From positions 1 through 64,000 of the forward strand of contig JAKLLB010000004.1 of NCBI GenBank assembly GCA_023150345.1: a DNA stretch of 64,000 nt. The letters are read 5' to 3'. The notes under the pieces are model-generated. The model did no database searches and was not told where the DNA came from. It worked only from the letters and a program-made list of their open reading frames with translations. Positions 54,922 to 63,819 of the stretch are shown here, piece after piece. Source of the stretch: Aquabacterium sp. Its GTDB lineage: Bacteria; Pseudomonadota; Gammaproteobacteria; Burkholderiales; Burkholderiaceae_C. The first letter of the stretch is position 1; each line of letters starts with the position of its first letter. Made by a program: the position numbers and the translations under genes.

Positions 54922-55740
54922 ATGAAGCGCATCGAGCTCGCCGGCTACCAGGCGAAACACTTCCAGTACACCGTGTCCGGCAAGGTGGCCACCATCACGC
55001 TGAACCGCCCGGACCGCAAGAACCCGCTCACCTTCGATTCCTACGGCGAACTGCGCGACCTGTTCCGCGAGATGGTGTACGCCACCGACATCAAGACGGT
55101 GGTCTTCACCGGCTCGGGCGGCAACTTCTGCTCGGGCGGCGATGTGCACGAGATCATCGGCCCGCTGGTCAAGATGGAAATGCCCGGGCTGCTGGAGTTC
55201 ACCCGCATGACCGGCGACCTCGTCAAGGCCATGCGCGCCTGCCCGCAGCCCATCATCTCGGCCATCGACGGCGTGTGCACCGGCGCCGGTGCGATGATCG
55301 CCTGCGGCTCCGACATGCGCATTGCCACGGCCCGCAGCAAGCTCGCCTTCCTGTTCGTGCGCGTGGGCCTGGCCGGCGCCGACATGGGCGCATGCACGTT
55401 GCTGCCGCGGCTGATCGGCCTGTCGCGTGCGGCCGACCTGCTCTACACCGGGCGCGTCGTCGGCGGCGAGGAGGCCGAGCGCTTCGGCTTCTACAACCGG
55501 CTGGTCGAGCCCGATGCCCTGCTGGGCGCCGCGCAGGCGCTGGCCGCCGAGCTGGCCGACGGCCCGACCTTCGGCCACATGATGACCAAGACCATGCTCT
55601 GGCAGGAGTGGAATGCCGGGCTGGGCGAGTGCATCGAGGCCGAGGCACAGGCCCAGGCCATCTGCATGGCCACGAAGGACTTCGAGCGTGCCTACCACGC
55701 GTTCGCGGCCAAGCAAAAGCCGGTGTTCGAAGGCAACTGA
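54922..55740 (+). CDS. Enoyl-CoA hydratase-fold protein lacking the hydratase glutamates
   Basis: A 272-residue crotonase superfamily protein. The oxyanion-hole region [12 protein letters not shown] and [15 protein letters not shown] are clear, but the residues that are glutamates in hydratases are replaced (TGAGAMIA and [12 protein letters not shown]), so another reaction is likely: hydrolysis, isomerisation or C-C cleavage as in BadI/MenB relatives. From memory it resembles hydratase-family proteins of 2-aminobenzoyl-CoA and salicylyl-CoA clusters. It is followed 32 nt later by an acyl-CoA dehydrogenase. An AGGAG site precedes ATG 54922. Confidence 0.87.
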   Translation: MKRIELAGYQAKHFQYTVSGKVATITLNRPDRKNPLTFDSYGELRDLFREMVYATDIKTVVFTGSGGNFCSGGDVHEIIGPLVKMEMPGLLEFTRMTGDLVKAMRACPQPIISAIDGVCTGAGAMIACGSDMRIATARSKLAFLFVRVGLAGADMGACTLLPRLIGLSRAADLLYTGRVVGGEEAERFGFYNRLVEPDALLGAAQALAAELADGPTFGHMMTKTMLWQEWNAGLGECIEAEAQAQAICMATKDFERAYHAFAAKQKPVFEGN

Positions 55741-55772
55741 GGCAGGCGCCGCACAGCCGGCCGGAGGACGAC

Positions 55773-56966
55773 ATGGCAGACCGCAGCTTTCTCGAGTGGC
55801 CCTTCTTCGACGACGCTCACCGCGCCTACCAGGGCGAGCTCGAGCGCTGGGTGGCGCAGGCGCTGCCGGACCTGCTGGAGCACGACGAGGCCGACCTCGA
55901 CACCGTGCATGCCTGCGTCGGCCGGTTGGTGCGCGAACTGGGTCGTGCCGGCCTGTTGCGTGCCTGCGTGCCAGGCGCCTGCGGGGGCCTGCGCACGCAG
56001 GTGGACGTGCGCAGCCTGGCGCTGGCGCGCGACACGCTGGCCCAGGCTTCGGGTCTGGCCGACTTCGCGCTGGCCATGCAAGGCCTGGGCAGCGTGCCGG
56101 TGAGCTTGTTCGGCAACGCGCAGCAGCAGCAGGCGCTGCTGCCGGGCGTGGCCAGCGGTGAGCTCATTGCCGCGTTCGCCTTGTCCGAGCCCGACGCCGG
56201 CTCGGACGTGGCCGCCATGAGCGCCACCGCGCGCCGCGATGGCGACGATTGGGTGCTCGACGGGACCAAGACCTGGATCTCCAATGCCGGACTGGCCGAC
56301 CGCTACGTGATCTTCGCCCGCAGCGGCGAGGCACCGGGCGCAAAGGGCATTTCGGCCTTCCTCGTCGATGCGGGCACGCCGGGCTTGGACGCCAGCGAAC
56401 GCATCCCGGTGATCGCACCGCATCCGCTGGGCACGCTGCGCCTGAGCGGATGCCGCGTGGGCGCCGACCGCCTGATCGGTGCGCCGGGGCAGGGCTTCGC
56501 CATCGCGATGGGCACGCTCGACCTGTTCCGCACCACAGTAGGCGCCGCGGGCCTGGGCTTTGCCCGGCGTGCCCTCGACGAGGCCACGCGACGCGCCATC
56601 GGGCGACGCATGTTCGGCCAGACCCTGGCCGACTTCCAGCTCACGCAGGTGCAGGTGGGCGACATGGCCACCCAGATCGACGCCGCTGCCTTGATGGTGT
56701 ATCGCAGTGCCTGGACGCGCGACGTCATGGGCCGGCGCGTCACCCGCGAAGCCTCGATGGCCAAGCTCTACGCCACCGAAGTGGCGCAGAAGGTGATCGA
56801 CGGCGCGGTGCAGCTGCACGGTGGCCTGGGCGTGGTCACCGGCTCCACCGTCGAGCGCCTGTATCGCGAGATCCGGGCGCTGCGCATCTACGAGGGCGCC
56901 ACCGAGGTGCTGCAGCTGATCGTCGGCGCGCGCCATCTCGACGCCGCTCGAAAGGCCGCGTCCTGA
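55773..56966 (+). CDS. Acyl-CoA dehydrogenase family protein
   Basis: A 397-residue FAD-dependent acyl-CoA dehydrogenase. Features are [16 protein letters not shown] (FAD/substrate loop), [19 protein letters not shown], and the catalytic-base region [15 protein letters not shown] with Glu in the position used by short-chain and aromatic-pathway dehydrogenases. Electrons would go to electron-transfer flavoprotein, which is not encoded here. A cyclic or aromatic-derived acyl-CoA is the likely substrate by context. GGAGG lies just before ATG 55773. Confidence 0.92.
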   Translation: MADRSFLEWPFFDDAHRAYQGELERWVAQALPDLLEHDEADLDTVHACVGRLVRELGRAGLLRACVPGACGGLRTQVDVRSLALARDTLAQASGLADFALAMQGLGSVPVSLFGNAQQQQALLPGVASGELIAAFALSEPDAGSDVAAMSATARRDGDDWVLDGTKTWISNAGLADRYVIFARSGEAPGAKGISAFLVDAGTPGLDASERIPVIAPHPLGTLRLSGCRVGADRLIGAPGQGFAIAMGTLDLFRTTVGAAGLGFARRALDEATRRAIGRRMFGQTLADFQLTQVQVGDMATQIDAAALMVYRSAWTRDVMGRRVTREASMAKLYATEVAQKVIDGAVQLHGGLGVVTGSTVERLYREIRALRIYEGATEVLQLIVGARHLDAARKAAS

Positions 56967-57051
56967 CAACCGACCCCCTGGACCCGACCGCGCGTGCGCA
57001 CGGTCAGGGCCCAGCACACCAGGGCAACACCCACCACAGGAGACCGCGATC

Positions 57052-58098
57052 ATGACGCAACGCCGCACCTGGCTGAAGGGCTTCGCCGCCACGGCCTTGA
57101 CACTGGGCTGCACGCTCGCCGCCCAGGCCCAGCCAGTGGTACTGAAGGTGCACCACTTTCTGCCGGGCACCTCGAATGTGCATGTCAACCTCATCCAGGC
57201 GTGGTGCGACAAGGTCTCGCGCGAGTCGCAGGACCGGCTGAAGTGCCAGATCTACCCGTCCATGCAGCTGGGCGGAACGCCGCCGCAGCTGTTCGATCAG
57301 GCTCGCGACGGCGTGGCCGACATCGTCTGGACCCTGCCCACCTACTCGGCGGGCCGATTCACCAAGAGCGAAGTGTTCGAGCTGCCCTTCTTCACGCGCA
57401 GTGGCAAGGGCTCGAGCCAGGCGTTCTGGCACTATGTACAGGCGCACGCGCAGGACGAATACAAGGGTGTCAGGCCGTTGTGGCTGCACACCAACGATGG
57501 TTCATCGTTCCACCTGGGCAGCGCCAAGGGCTTGCGCACCCTCGAAGAACTCAAAGGCATGAAGATCCGGGCCGCCACGCGGCTGAACGCGCGCATGCTC
57601 GCGGCACTGGGTGCCACGCCGGTGCAGATGCCGCTGCCCAGCGTGCCCGACGCGCTGGGCAAGGGCGTGATCGACGGGGCGATGGTGCCGTGGGAGGGGG
57701 TCCCCGCAGCCAAACTCCATGAGATCGCGCACAGTCACGTCGATGTTCCCGCCGGTGCGCCGAAGTTCGCCAACTCCATCTTCGCGTTCGTGATGAACCA
57801 GGCCCGCTACGACGGCTTGCCGGCCGACCTCAAGGCGGTCATCGACGCCAACAGCGGCCCGGTCGCATCGGCATGGGCCGGCGAGAAGGGATTCGACAGC
57901 GTGGTGGCTGCCCACCACAAGCTGGCTACCGACCGCGGCAACCCGGTGATCGCTTTGAGCGAGGCCGAGCTGACGCGCTGGGTGAAGGCCACGGCCGACG
58001 TCGATGACCAGTGGATCAAGGAAGTGAACGCCAAGGGTGCGAACGGCACCGCCTTGCTCGACGCGGCGCGCGCATTGATTCAGAAGCACGACCGCTGA
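57052..58098 (+). CDS. TRAP transporter substrate-binding protein (DctP family)
   Basis: A 348-residue periplasmic binding protein. A signal peptide (RRTWLKGFAATALTLGC, then AAQAQP; weakly Tat-like) is followed by VLKVHHFLPGTSNVH and the DctP blocks QIYPSMQLGGTPPQLFDQARDG-type region and GMKIRAATRLNARML. Such proteins bind carboxylates, including aromatic acids. It closes the aromatic CoA cluster 85 nt after the dehydrogenase gene. The membrane subunits (DctQ/DctM) are missing from the window, so it must use distant partners or be redundant. Confidence 0.92.
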   Translation: MTQRRTWLKGFAATALTLGCTLAAQAQPVVLKVHHFLPGTSNVHVNLIQAWCDKVSRESQDRLKCQIYPSMQLGGTPPQLFDQARDGVADIVWTLPTYSAGRFTKSEVFELPFFTRSGKGSSQAFWHYVQAHAQDEYKGVRPLWLHTNDGSSFHLGSAKGLRTLEELKGMKIRAATRLNARMLAALGATPVQMPLPSVPDALGKGVIDGAMVPWEGVPAAKLHEIAHSHVDVPAGAPKFANSIFAFVMNQARYDGLPADLKAVIDANSGPVASAWAGEKGFDSVVAAHHKLATDRGNPVIALSEAELTRWVKATADVDDQWIKEVNAKGANGTALLDAARALIQKHDR

Positions 58099-58247
58099 GC
58101 GGCGGCGCACTGCCGGGCGGGCGGACGCCGTTCGCGCGTGAACGGGGTGCTGTCAACCCCCACGAGTGTCCGTGCTGCTCGGTGCGTTTCGGCCGCTAGA
58201 CTGCTGCCCTTGTGCCGGCCCCGACGCCGGCCGTCAGGGGAGCAGCG

Positions 58248-61200
58248 ATGGACAACGAGTGGATGCGGGCCTGGCTTCGCCAGCGCCAGCGCGCACAAGA
58301 CCTGATCGAGGGATCGGCCGATGCCGACTGGCTCGATGGCACCGGTGGCGACGACCGCCTGGTGGGAGGCGACGGCGACGACGACCTGCAGGGCTACACC
58401 GGCGATGACCGGCTCGAGGGCGGCGCCGGCATGGACATCGCCTGGTACACCGAGGCCGGCGCCGGCATCACGATCGACCTGGAGGCCGGCAATGCCCGCG
58501 GCGGTGACGGCAACGACACGCTCACGGGCATCGAGGGCTTCGGCGGATCGGACCACGACGACGAGGCCCTGGGTACCGCGGAGTCCAACGTCCTGTGGGG
58601 CGGAGCCGGCAACGACCGCCTGGTAGGCCGTGGTGGCGACGACGTGCTGAGCGGTGACGCAGGCGATGACCAACTGCAGGGCGATGGCGGCTACGACTAC
58701 GCGTCCTACATGCTGGCCACGTCCGCGGTGGTGGTCGACCTGAACACGGGCACCGCCGACGGCGAGGGGCACGACACCCTGCGTGGCATCGAAGGCCTGT
58801 TCGGCTCGATGTTCGGCGACACCCTGCGCGGTGACGCCGACGACAACGACTTCACCGGATTGGCCGGCGACGATCGCATCGATGGCGGCGCGGGCTGGGA
58901 CTATGCGAGCTACTGGTCATCGATCGTCGATGTGGAGATCGCGTTCGACCCCGTCACCCAGCTGCTGACCGTCGGGACCGACTGGGAAGGCACCGACACC
59001 CTGACCGGCGTCGAGGCCTTGATCTTCGACGAGGGTGTCTTCGAGGTCTCCTGGTTCCAGCAACCGGCGCCGCCGCAGGCGATCTGGATGTCGCCGGAGC
59101 GCGGCAGCACCGATGTCCGGGTGCAGCAGCCGTTGACCTTCCTGTTCAACGAGCCGGTCGTGCGGGGGCAGGGCAGCATCGACATCGTGCGCATCGACAC
59201 CGGTCAGGTCGTCCAGCGCATCGATGTGGCGACCGCTGCAAACCTGCAGATCGACGGACGCCAGCTCGTGATCGAGCCCGAACAACCGTTGCCGCGCGGC
59301 GCGCAGCTCGCGGTGCAGTTCAGCGCAGGTGCGCTCGTCGACGCCCGGGGCCAGCCCATGCGCAGCGAGGGCAACTGGAGTTTCAACACGCGCGCTGCGG
59401 TCGAAATCAACCTGGAGCGCGAGCTGGTCGCGAACGAGGCCGATGGCACCCTGCGCGTCACCGTTCGACTGTCCGAGCCGGTCGGGCAAGCGGTCTCGGC
59501 CACGGTCTGGCTCTATGACATCGACTTCGAGAACTTCCTGATCGGCACCGCGACCTGGGGCGATGACTACACCGACGATGACCAGCAGGTTCGCTTCGCA
59601 CCGGGGCAGACCGTCCAGGAACTGCGCTTCGCATTGACCGACGACGCGGTGTGGGAGGCCAGTGAGAACCTCTTCGTCGTGCTGTCCCAGGTCTCGGGCC
59701 CCGTTGTAGGAGGCGACACGACGGTGCAGGCGGTGGTCGTCGATGATGACAACCCGCTGGCAGAACTGGTTGCCGACCCGCTGGCGCATCAGCAATGGCA
59801 CCTGCTGCCCGGCGTGGGTGCGAACGTGTGGTCGGTCTGGCCCGACTACACCGGAGCCGGCGTGAGGGTGGGCGTGTTCGACCAGGGCATCGACCCAGGT
59901 CACCCCGAGCTCGACGGCAACTTGCTGGCCGAGCTGGGGCGCGATGCGGCCACGTTGGGGCCCGGCGGCTCGCCGCGCACCCGCAGCGACAACCATGGCA
60001 CCGCGGTCGCCGGTGTGGTGGCGGCCGAGCGCAATGGCCTGGGTCCGGTAGGCGTGGCCTACAACGCATCGCTGGTGTCGATCTATACGCCACTGGATGC
60101 CAGCTTCACTCCAACGTCGATCGAGCATGCGCTGACGCATGCCCTCGAGGTGGACGTGCTGAACAACAGCTGGGGCTATGCGCCGCAGTACTTCCTGGAC
60201 GATCCCTGGGCCTTCTACGACAACTTCGACACGCCCGAGTTCGCTGGAAGTGGCCAGGCCCTGCGCACGCTGGCCGAGCGTGGCCGCAACGGCCTGGGCA
60301 CGGTGGTGGTGCAGTCGGCCGGCAACAGCTTCGACTTCGGTGACGACACCAACCTGCACGGGTTCCAGAACAGCCGCTACATCGTCACGGTAGGCGCCAC
60401 AGGCCCCACGGGGGAGGTCAGCGGCTACAGCTCACCGGGAGCGTCGGTGCTGGTGGCCGCGCCAGGCGGCGAGGGCTGGGGCGGCTGGTTCGACGTGCTC
60501 ACCACTGACCGCACCGGCCGCGCCGGTTATGAGTCGGGCGATACCACCCGACTGGCGGGTACGTCCTTCTCGGCGCCAGTGGTCTCGGGGGTGGTGGCGC
60601 TCATGCTCGAGGCCAACCCGCAGCTGGGTTGGCGCGACGTGCAGGCCATACTGGCGCTGAGCGCCCACGACACCGAAACCGCCAGCGACGCACACGACTG
60701 GCGAGCCAACGGTGCCACCGACTGGAACGGCGGCGGCCTGCTGTTCGATGCCGAGCAACACGACCTGGGTTTCGGCATCGTCGATGCGCGGGCAGCCGTG
60801 AGGCTGGCCGAGACGTGGCAGGCGCCGGCGCGAACGTCGGCCAACCTGGTGCTGGTGCAGGCGGGGCGCACCGATGTCGCCGCCATACCGGACAACGACA
60901 CGGCGCTCCAGCAGCAGGTGCGCATCACCGACGACATCTCGGTCGAACGCGCTGAAGTCACACTGGACCTGCGACACGACTACATCGGCGACCTCGAGGT
61001 TCTGCTGGAGTCGCCCCAGGGCACGCGCTCATGGCTGGTGTCGCGCCCCGGGCAGAACGAGCGCTCGCCCTACGGATTGCCGCAGAAGGACATCCGGTTC
61101 ACGTTCAGCACCGTGCTCAACCTGGGCGAGTCGTCGGTCGGTGACTGGTCGTTGCAAATCTACGACCGCGAAGGCGGTGACAGTGGTACGCTGCAATCGT

Positions 61201-62123
61201 GGACGCTCACCTTGACAGGTAGCAGGCCTGATGGCGACGACACCTACTACTACAGTGATCGCTACGGCGAACTGGCCGTCGCCGACCCGCAACGCGCCGT
61301 CCTTGCGGATGCCGCCGGCAGCGACACGCTGCATGCCGGGATGGTCACCACGCCCGTCACGCTCGATCTGCAGCCCGGTGCCAGCCCGTGGATCGATGGC
61401 CACGCGCTCGCCCTGGCAACGGGCACGCAGCTCGAGCACGCGGTCGGCGGCGATGCCGGCGACCTGCTCATCGGCAACTCGGCGGCCAATCGCCTGTGCG
61501 GCATGCGCGGCGACGACGTGTTGCGCGGCAATGGCGGCGACGACACCATCGACGGTGGCGCCGGCCTGGACCAGGCGCGCTACGTGGGCCTGCGCGCCGA
61601 CTACCAGTTGCAGAGCACGCCCGCGGGAATGGAGGTTCACGACCTGCGCGGAGTCGAGGGGCGCGATGCCCTGATCGGCATCGAGCGCGTGGTGTTCGGC
61701 GACCTCGCCTTCGCCTTCGACACCACCGATGGCGGGCACGCAGCGCAGGTGGCGCAGATCCTGCGCGCGGTGCTGGGCCCTGCAGCGTTGCGCGAGCCGC
61801 TGTATGCAGGCATCGGCCTGCAGCTGGCCGATCAGGGGATGTCGATGGCCGACCTGGTCGCACTGGCCGTGGCCACGCCGCTGTTCGAGCAGCTCGCCGG
61901 GTCGCGCTCCAACACCGATTTCGTGCGGCTGGTGTACCGCCAGGTTGTGGGCCAGGAGGCGGATGCCGCCGCGCTTGCCACCTACGTGGGCATGCTCGAC
62001 AGCGGTGCGATCAGCCAGGAGGCGCTGGCGCTGCTCGCCGTTCAGTCGCCATTGAACGTGGGTAGCGCCGAACTGGTGGGGCTTGCCAGCACGGGTCTTG
62101 CCTATCTGCCGCAAGACGGCTGA
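58248..62123 (+). CDS. Large RTX-repeat subtilase with proprotein-convertase P domain and DUF4214
   Basis: A 1291-residue, probably type I secreted, acidic protease with no N-terminal signal. Order: RTX calcium-binding nonapeptides about 25-215 (e.g. GGDDRLVGGDGDDDL), Big/SwmB-like domain about 275-380, Calx-beta-like region about 385-500, subtilase about 525-855 with Asp545 (VFDQGID), His583 (NHGTAVAG), Asn693 and Ser773 (GTSFSAP), P/Homo B domain about 880-990, a second short RTX block about 1065-1105, and a DUF4214-like C-terminus about 1165-1270. ATG 58248 follows AGGGGAG; GTG 58212 is weaker. No exporter genes are nearby. Confidence 0.9.
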   Translation: MDNEWMRAWLRQRQRAQDLIEGSADADWLDGTGGDDRLVGGDGDDDLQGYTGDDRLEGGAGMDIAWYTEAGAGITIDLEAGNARGGDGNDTLTGIEGFGGSDHDDEALGTAESNVLWGGAGNDRLVGRGGDDVLSGDAGDDQLQGDGGYDYASYMLATSAVVVDLNTGTADGEGHDTLRGIEGLFGSMFGDTLRGDADDNDFTGLAGDDRIDGGAGWDYASYWSSIVDVEIAFDPVTQLLTVGTDWEGTDTLTGVEALIFDEGVFEVSWFQQPAPPQAIWMSPERGSTDVRVQQPLTFLFNEPVVRGQGSIDIVRIDTGQVVQRIDVATAANLQIDGRQLVIEPEQPLPRGAQLAVQFSAGALVDARGQPMRSEGNWSFNTRAAVEINLERELVANEADGTLRVTVRLSEPVGQAVSATVWLYDIDFENFLIGTATWGDDYTDDDQQVRFAPGQTVQELRFALTDDAVWEASENLFVVLSQVSGPVVGGDTTVQAVVVDDDNPLAELVADPLAHQQWHLLPGVGANVWSVWPDYTGAGVRVGVFDQGIDPGHPELDGNLLAELGRDAATLGPGGSPRTRSDNHGTAVAGVVAAERNGLGPVGVAYNASLVSIYTPLDASFTPTSIEHALTHALEVDVLNNSWGYAPQYFLDDPWAFYDNFDTPEFAGSGQALRTLAERGRNGLGTVVVQSAGNSFDFGDDTNLHGFQNSRYIVTVGATGPTGEVSGYSSPGASVLVAAPGGEGWGGWFDVLTTDRTGRAGYESGDTTRLAGTSFSAPVVSGVVALMLEANPQLGWRDVQAILALSAHDTETASDAHDWRANGATDWNGGGLLFDAEQHDLGFGIVDARAAVRLAETWQAPARTSANLVLVQAGRTDVAAIPDNDTALQQQVRITDDISVERAEVTLDLRHDYIGDLEVLLESPQGTRSWLVSRPGQNERSPYGLPQKDIRFTFSTVLNLGESSVGDWSLQIYDREGGDSGTLQSWTLTLTGSRPDGDDTYYYSDRYGELAVADPQRAVLADAAGSDTLHAGMVTTPVTLDLQPGASPWIDGHALALATGTQLEHAVGGDAGDLLIGNSAANRLCGMRGDDVLRGNGGDDTIDGGAGLDQARYVGLRADYQLQSTPAGMEVHDLRGVEGRDALIGIERVVFGDLAFAFDTTDGGHAAQVAQILRAVLGPAALREPLYAGIGLQLADQGMSMADLVALAVATPLFEQLAGSRSNTDFVRLVYRQVVGQEADAAALATYVGMLDSGAISQEALALLAVQSPLNVGSAELVGLASTGLAYLPQDG

Positions 62124-62142
62124 CCGACAGCACCGCCATTGC

Positions 62143-63657
62143 TCAGGGCCCCTCTTCGTGCGGCCCGACGCTGGCCGGCCGCGGCCCCAGGCGGGCGCCG
62201 TGGCGGGCCACTTCTTCGGCCAGCGCATCGAGCACCGGCCGGCCCTTGCGGCTGGCCTCGTCGTGGTTGACCATCGCGGCCATCACCCACCAGTGGCCCT
62301 GGGTGTCGCGCACATAGCCCGCCAGTGCCACGGCATTGCGCAGGGTACCGGTCTTCAGCCGTGCCCAGCCGGTGGCTGGGCCCTGCTTGAGCCGATTGCG
62401 CATGGTGCCGTCGATGCCGGCGACCGGCAGGCTCATCAGCAGGTCGGGCGCATGGGGGCCTTGCCACGCCACCTGAAGCAGGCGGGCCAACTGCAGCGGC
62501 GTGATGCGCTCGCTGCGAGACAAGCCCGAACCGTTGTCGAGAACCAACCCGGCGGTGTCGATGCCGTGGTCGGCGAACCACTGGCGCACCCGGTCAGCGG
62601 ACAGATCGGCCGTATTGCGCTGGGGTGCCTGCGCCATCGCCGGCGCGCCCAGCTGCAGGTACAGCAGGCGCGTCAGCGGGTTGTCTGAACGCTTGTTCAG
62701 CGTGCGCAACACCTCGCCCCAGGGCCGCGACTGCCGGCGGGCGAGCAGGCGAGCCTGCGCCGGGGCTTCCGCTTCACGGGCGCGGCCGCTCCAGGTTCCG
62801 CCCATGGTCTGCCACACCCAGCGCACCTGCCGCTCGTTCAGCGCCAGCCGGTCCAGCAGGTGCAGCCGCACCCGCTGGCTGCATGCCGGCGGAAAGCCAC
62901 CGCGCAGTGCCACCCGCAACACGCCAGCGGATTCGCTCACCTCGGGAGGGGACTGCCAGTCCTCGTCCCAGTCGGCGCAGGGCCGCGCACTGGGCACCAT
63001 GGCGTTGGCGTCGATTTCCAGAGCCGGCAGCGGCGGCCAGGCCCTGGCGCGCACGCGTCCGCTGGCGTCGGACTCCAACTCCACTTCCAACAGGTTCGCG
63101 TCCAGTTGCAGGGCATCGGGGATGCCGTTGTACGGGAACTCCGGCGCCTCATCGAACGGCGGCAAGCCGATGTCCGCGCGTGGCGGCTGGAACAGCGTGC
63201 GGTCGATCAGCACGTCGCCGGCGATCTCGCGCACGCCTTGCCGGCGCAACTCACCCAGCAGCGCCCACAGTTGCGGCAGGCCCAGCTCCGGATCCGCACC
63301 ACCGCGCAGGACCAGGTCGCCCTGCAGCACGCCGTCGCGCACGTCGGCGGTGCTCAGCAGCTCGGTGTTGCCGCGGTGGTTGGGGCCCAGCAGGTCCAGC
63401 GCCACAGCGGTGGTCACCAGCTTCATGGTGGATCCCGGCTGCATGGGACGCGCGGCCTGCACCAGCCATCGCGGGAAACGGCCTTCCACCGGCAGCACGG
63501 CCAATGCCAGGGCATCCGGTGGCAACCCGGCGGCGTCCAGCGCAGCGTGTACGGACAGCGGCAGCGGCGCGGCATACGCAGTGGCCATCTTCGCGCCGAT
63601 GATGTGCAGCGCCAGCACCGCACACAGCCATGCCGGCAGCAGGCGCAGCAATGGCAT
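62143..63657 (-). CDS. dacB: D-alanyl-D-alanine carboxypeptidase/endopeptidase, PBP4 type
   Basis: Periplasmic peptidoglycan peptidase of family S13. A signal peptide (about residues 1-29) precedes the acyl-serine motif PGSTMKL (Ser76, Lys79). The second motif region is LVLDNGSGLSR, and the KTG motif is in LKTGTLRNAVALAGYV. A large inserted domain lies between the first two, as expected for PBP4; 504 residues is normal. ATG 63657 is chosen so that the signal peptide is N-terminal; the frame is open to 63726. It converges on the RTX protease gene with a 19-nt gap. Confidence 0.93.
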   Translation of the reverse strand: MPLLRLLPAWLCAVLALHIIGAKMATAYAAPLPLSVHAALDAAGLPPDALALAVLPVEGRFPRWLVQAARPMQPGSTMKLVTTAVALDLLGPNHRGNTELLSTADVRDGVLQGDLVLRGGADPELGLPQLWALLGELRRQGVREIAGDVLIDRTLFQPPRADIGLPPFDEAPEFPYNGIPDALQLDANLLEVELESDASGRVRARAWPPLPALEIDANAMVPSARPCADWDEDWQSPPEVSESAGVLRVALRGGFPPACSQRVRLHLLDRLALNERQVRWVWQTMGGTWSGRAREAEAPAQARLLARRQSRPWGEVLRTLNKRSDNPLTRLLYLQLGAPAMAQAPQRNTADLSADRVRQWFADHGIDTAGLVLDNGSGLSRSERITPLQLARLLQVAWQGPHAPDLLMSLPVAGIDGTMRNRLKQGPATGWARLKTGTLRNAVALAGYVRDTQGHWWVMAAMVNHDEASRKGRPVLDALAEEVARHGARLGPRPASVGPHEEGP

Positions 63658-63819
63658 GGCGGTTGAAGTCACGTTTGTCTCATCGGGCTGCGGAATTCTA
63701 GGCACGCCACGACCGGACGTACCCATGAGGCCAGGTGATGGTCGTGCTTCGCCTGGTGATCAACGCGTCCGGCGCGTACCCGTGTCGACGTGCGCGCGAA
63801 GCCGGCCACAATCGAGTCG

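Noticed and set aside
58321-58900. Tandem-repeat-like DNA, considered as a CRISPR or satellite array
   Set aside because: The repeats encode acidic RTX nonapeptides within an open frame, are imperfect, and lack unique spacers.
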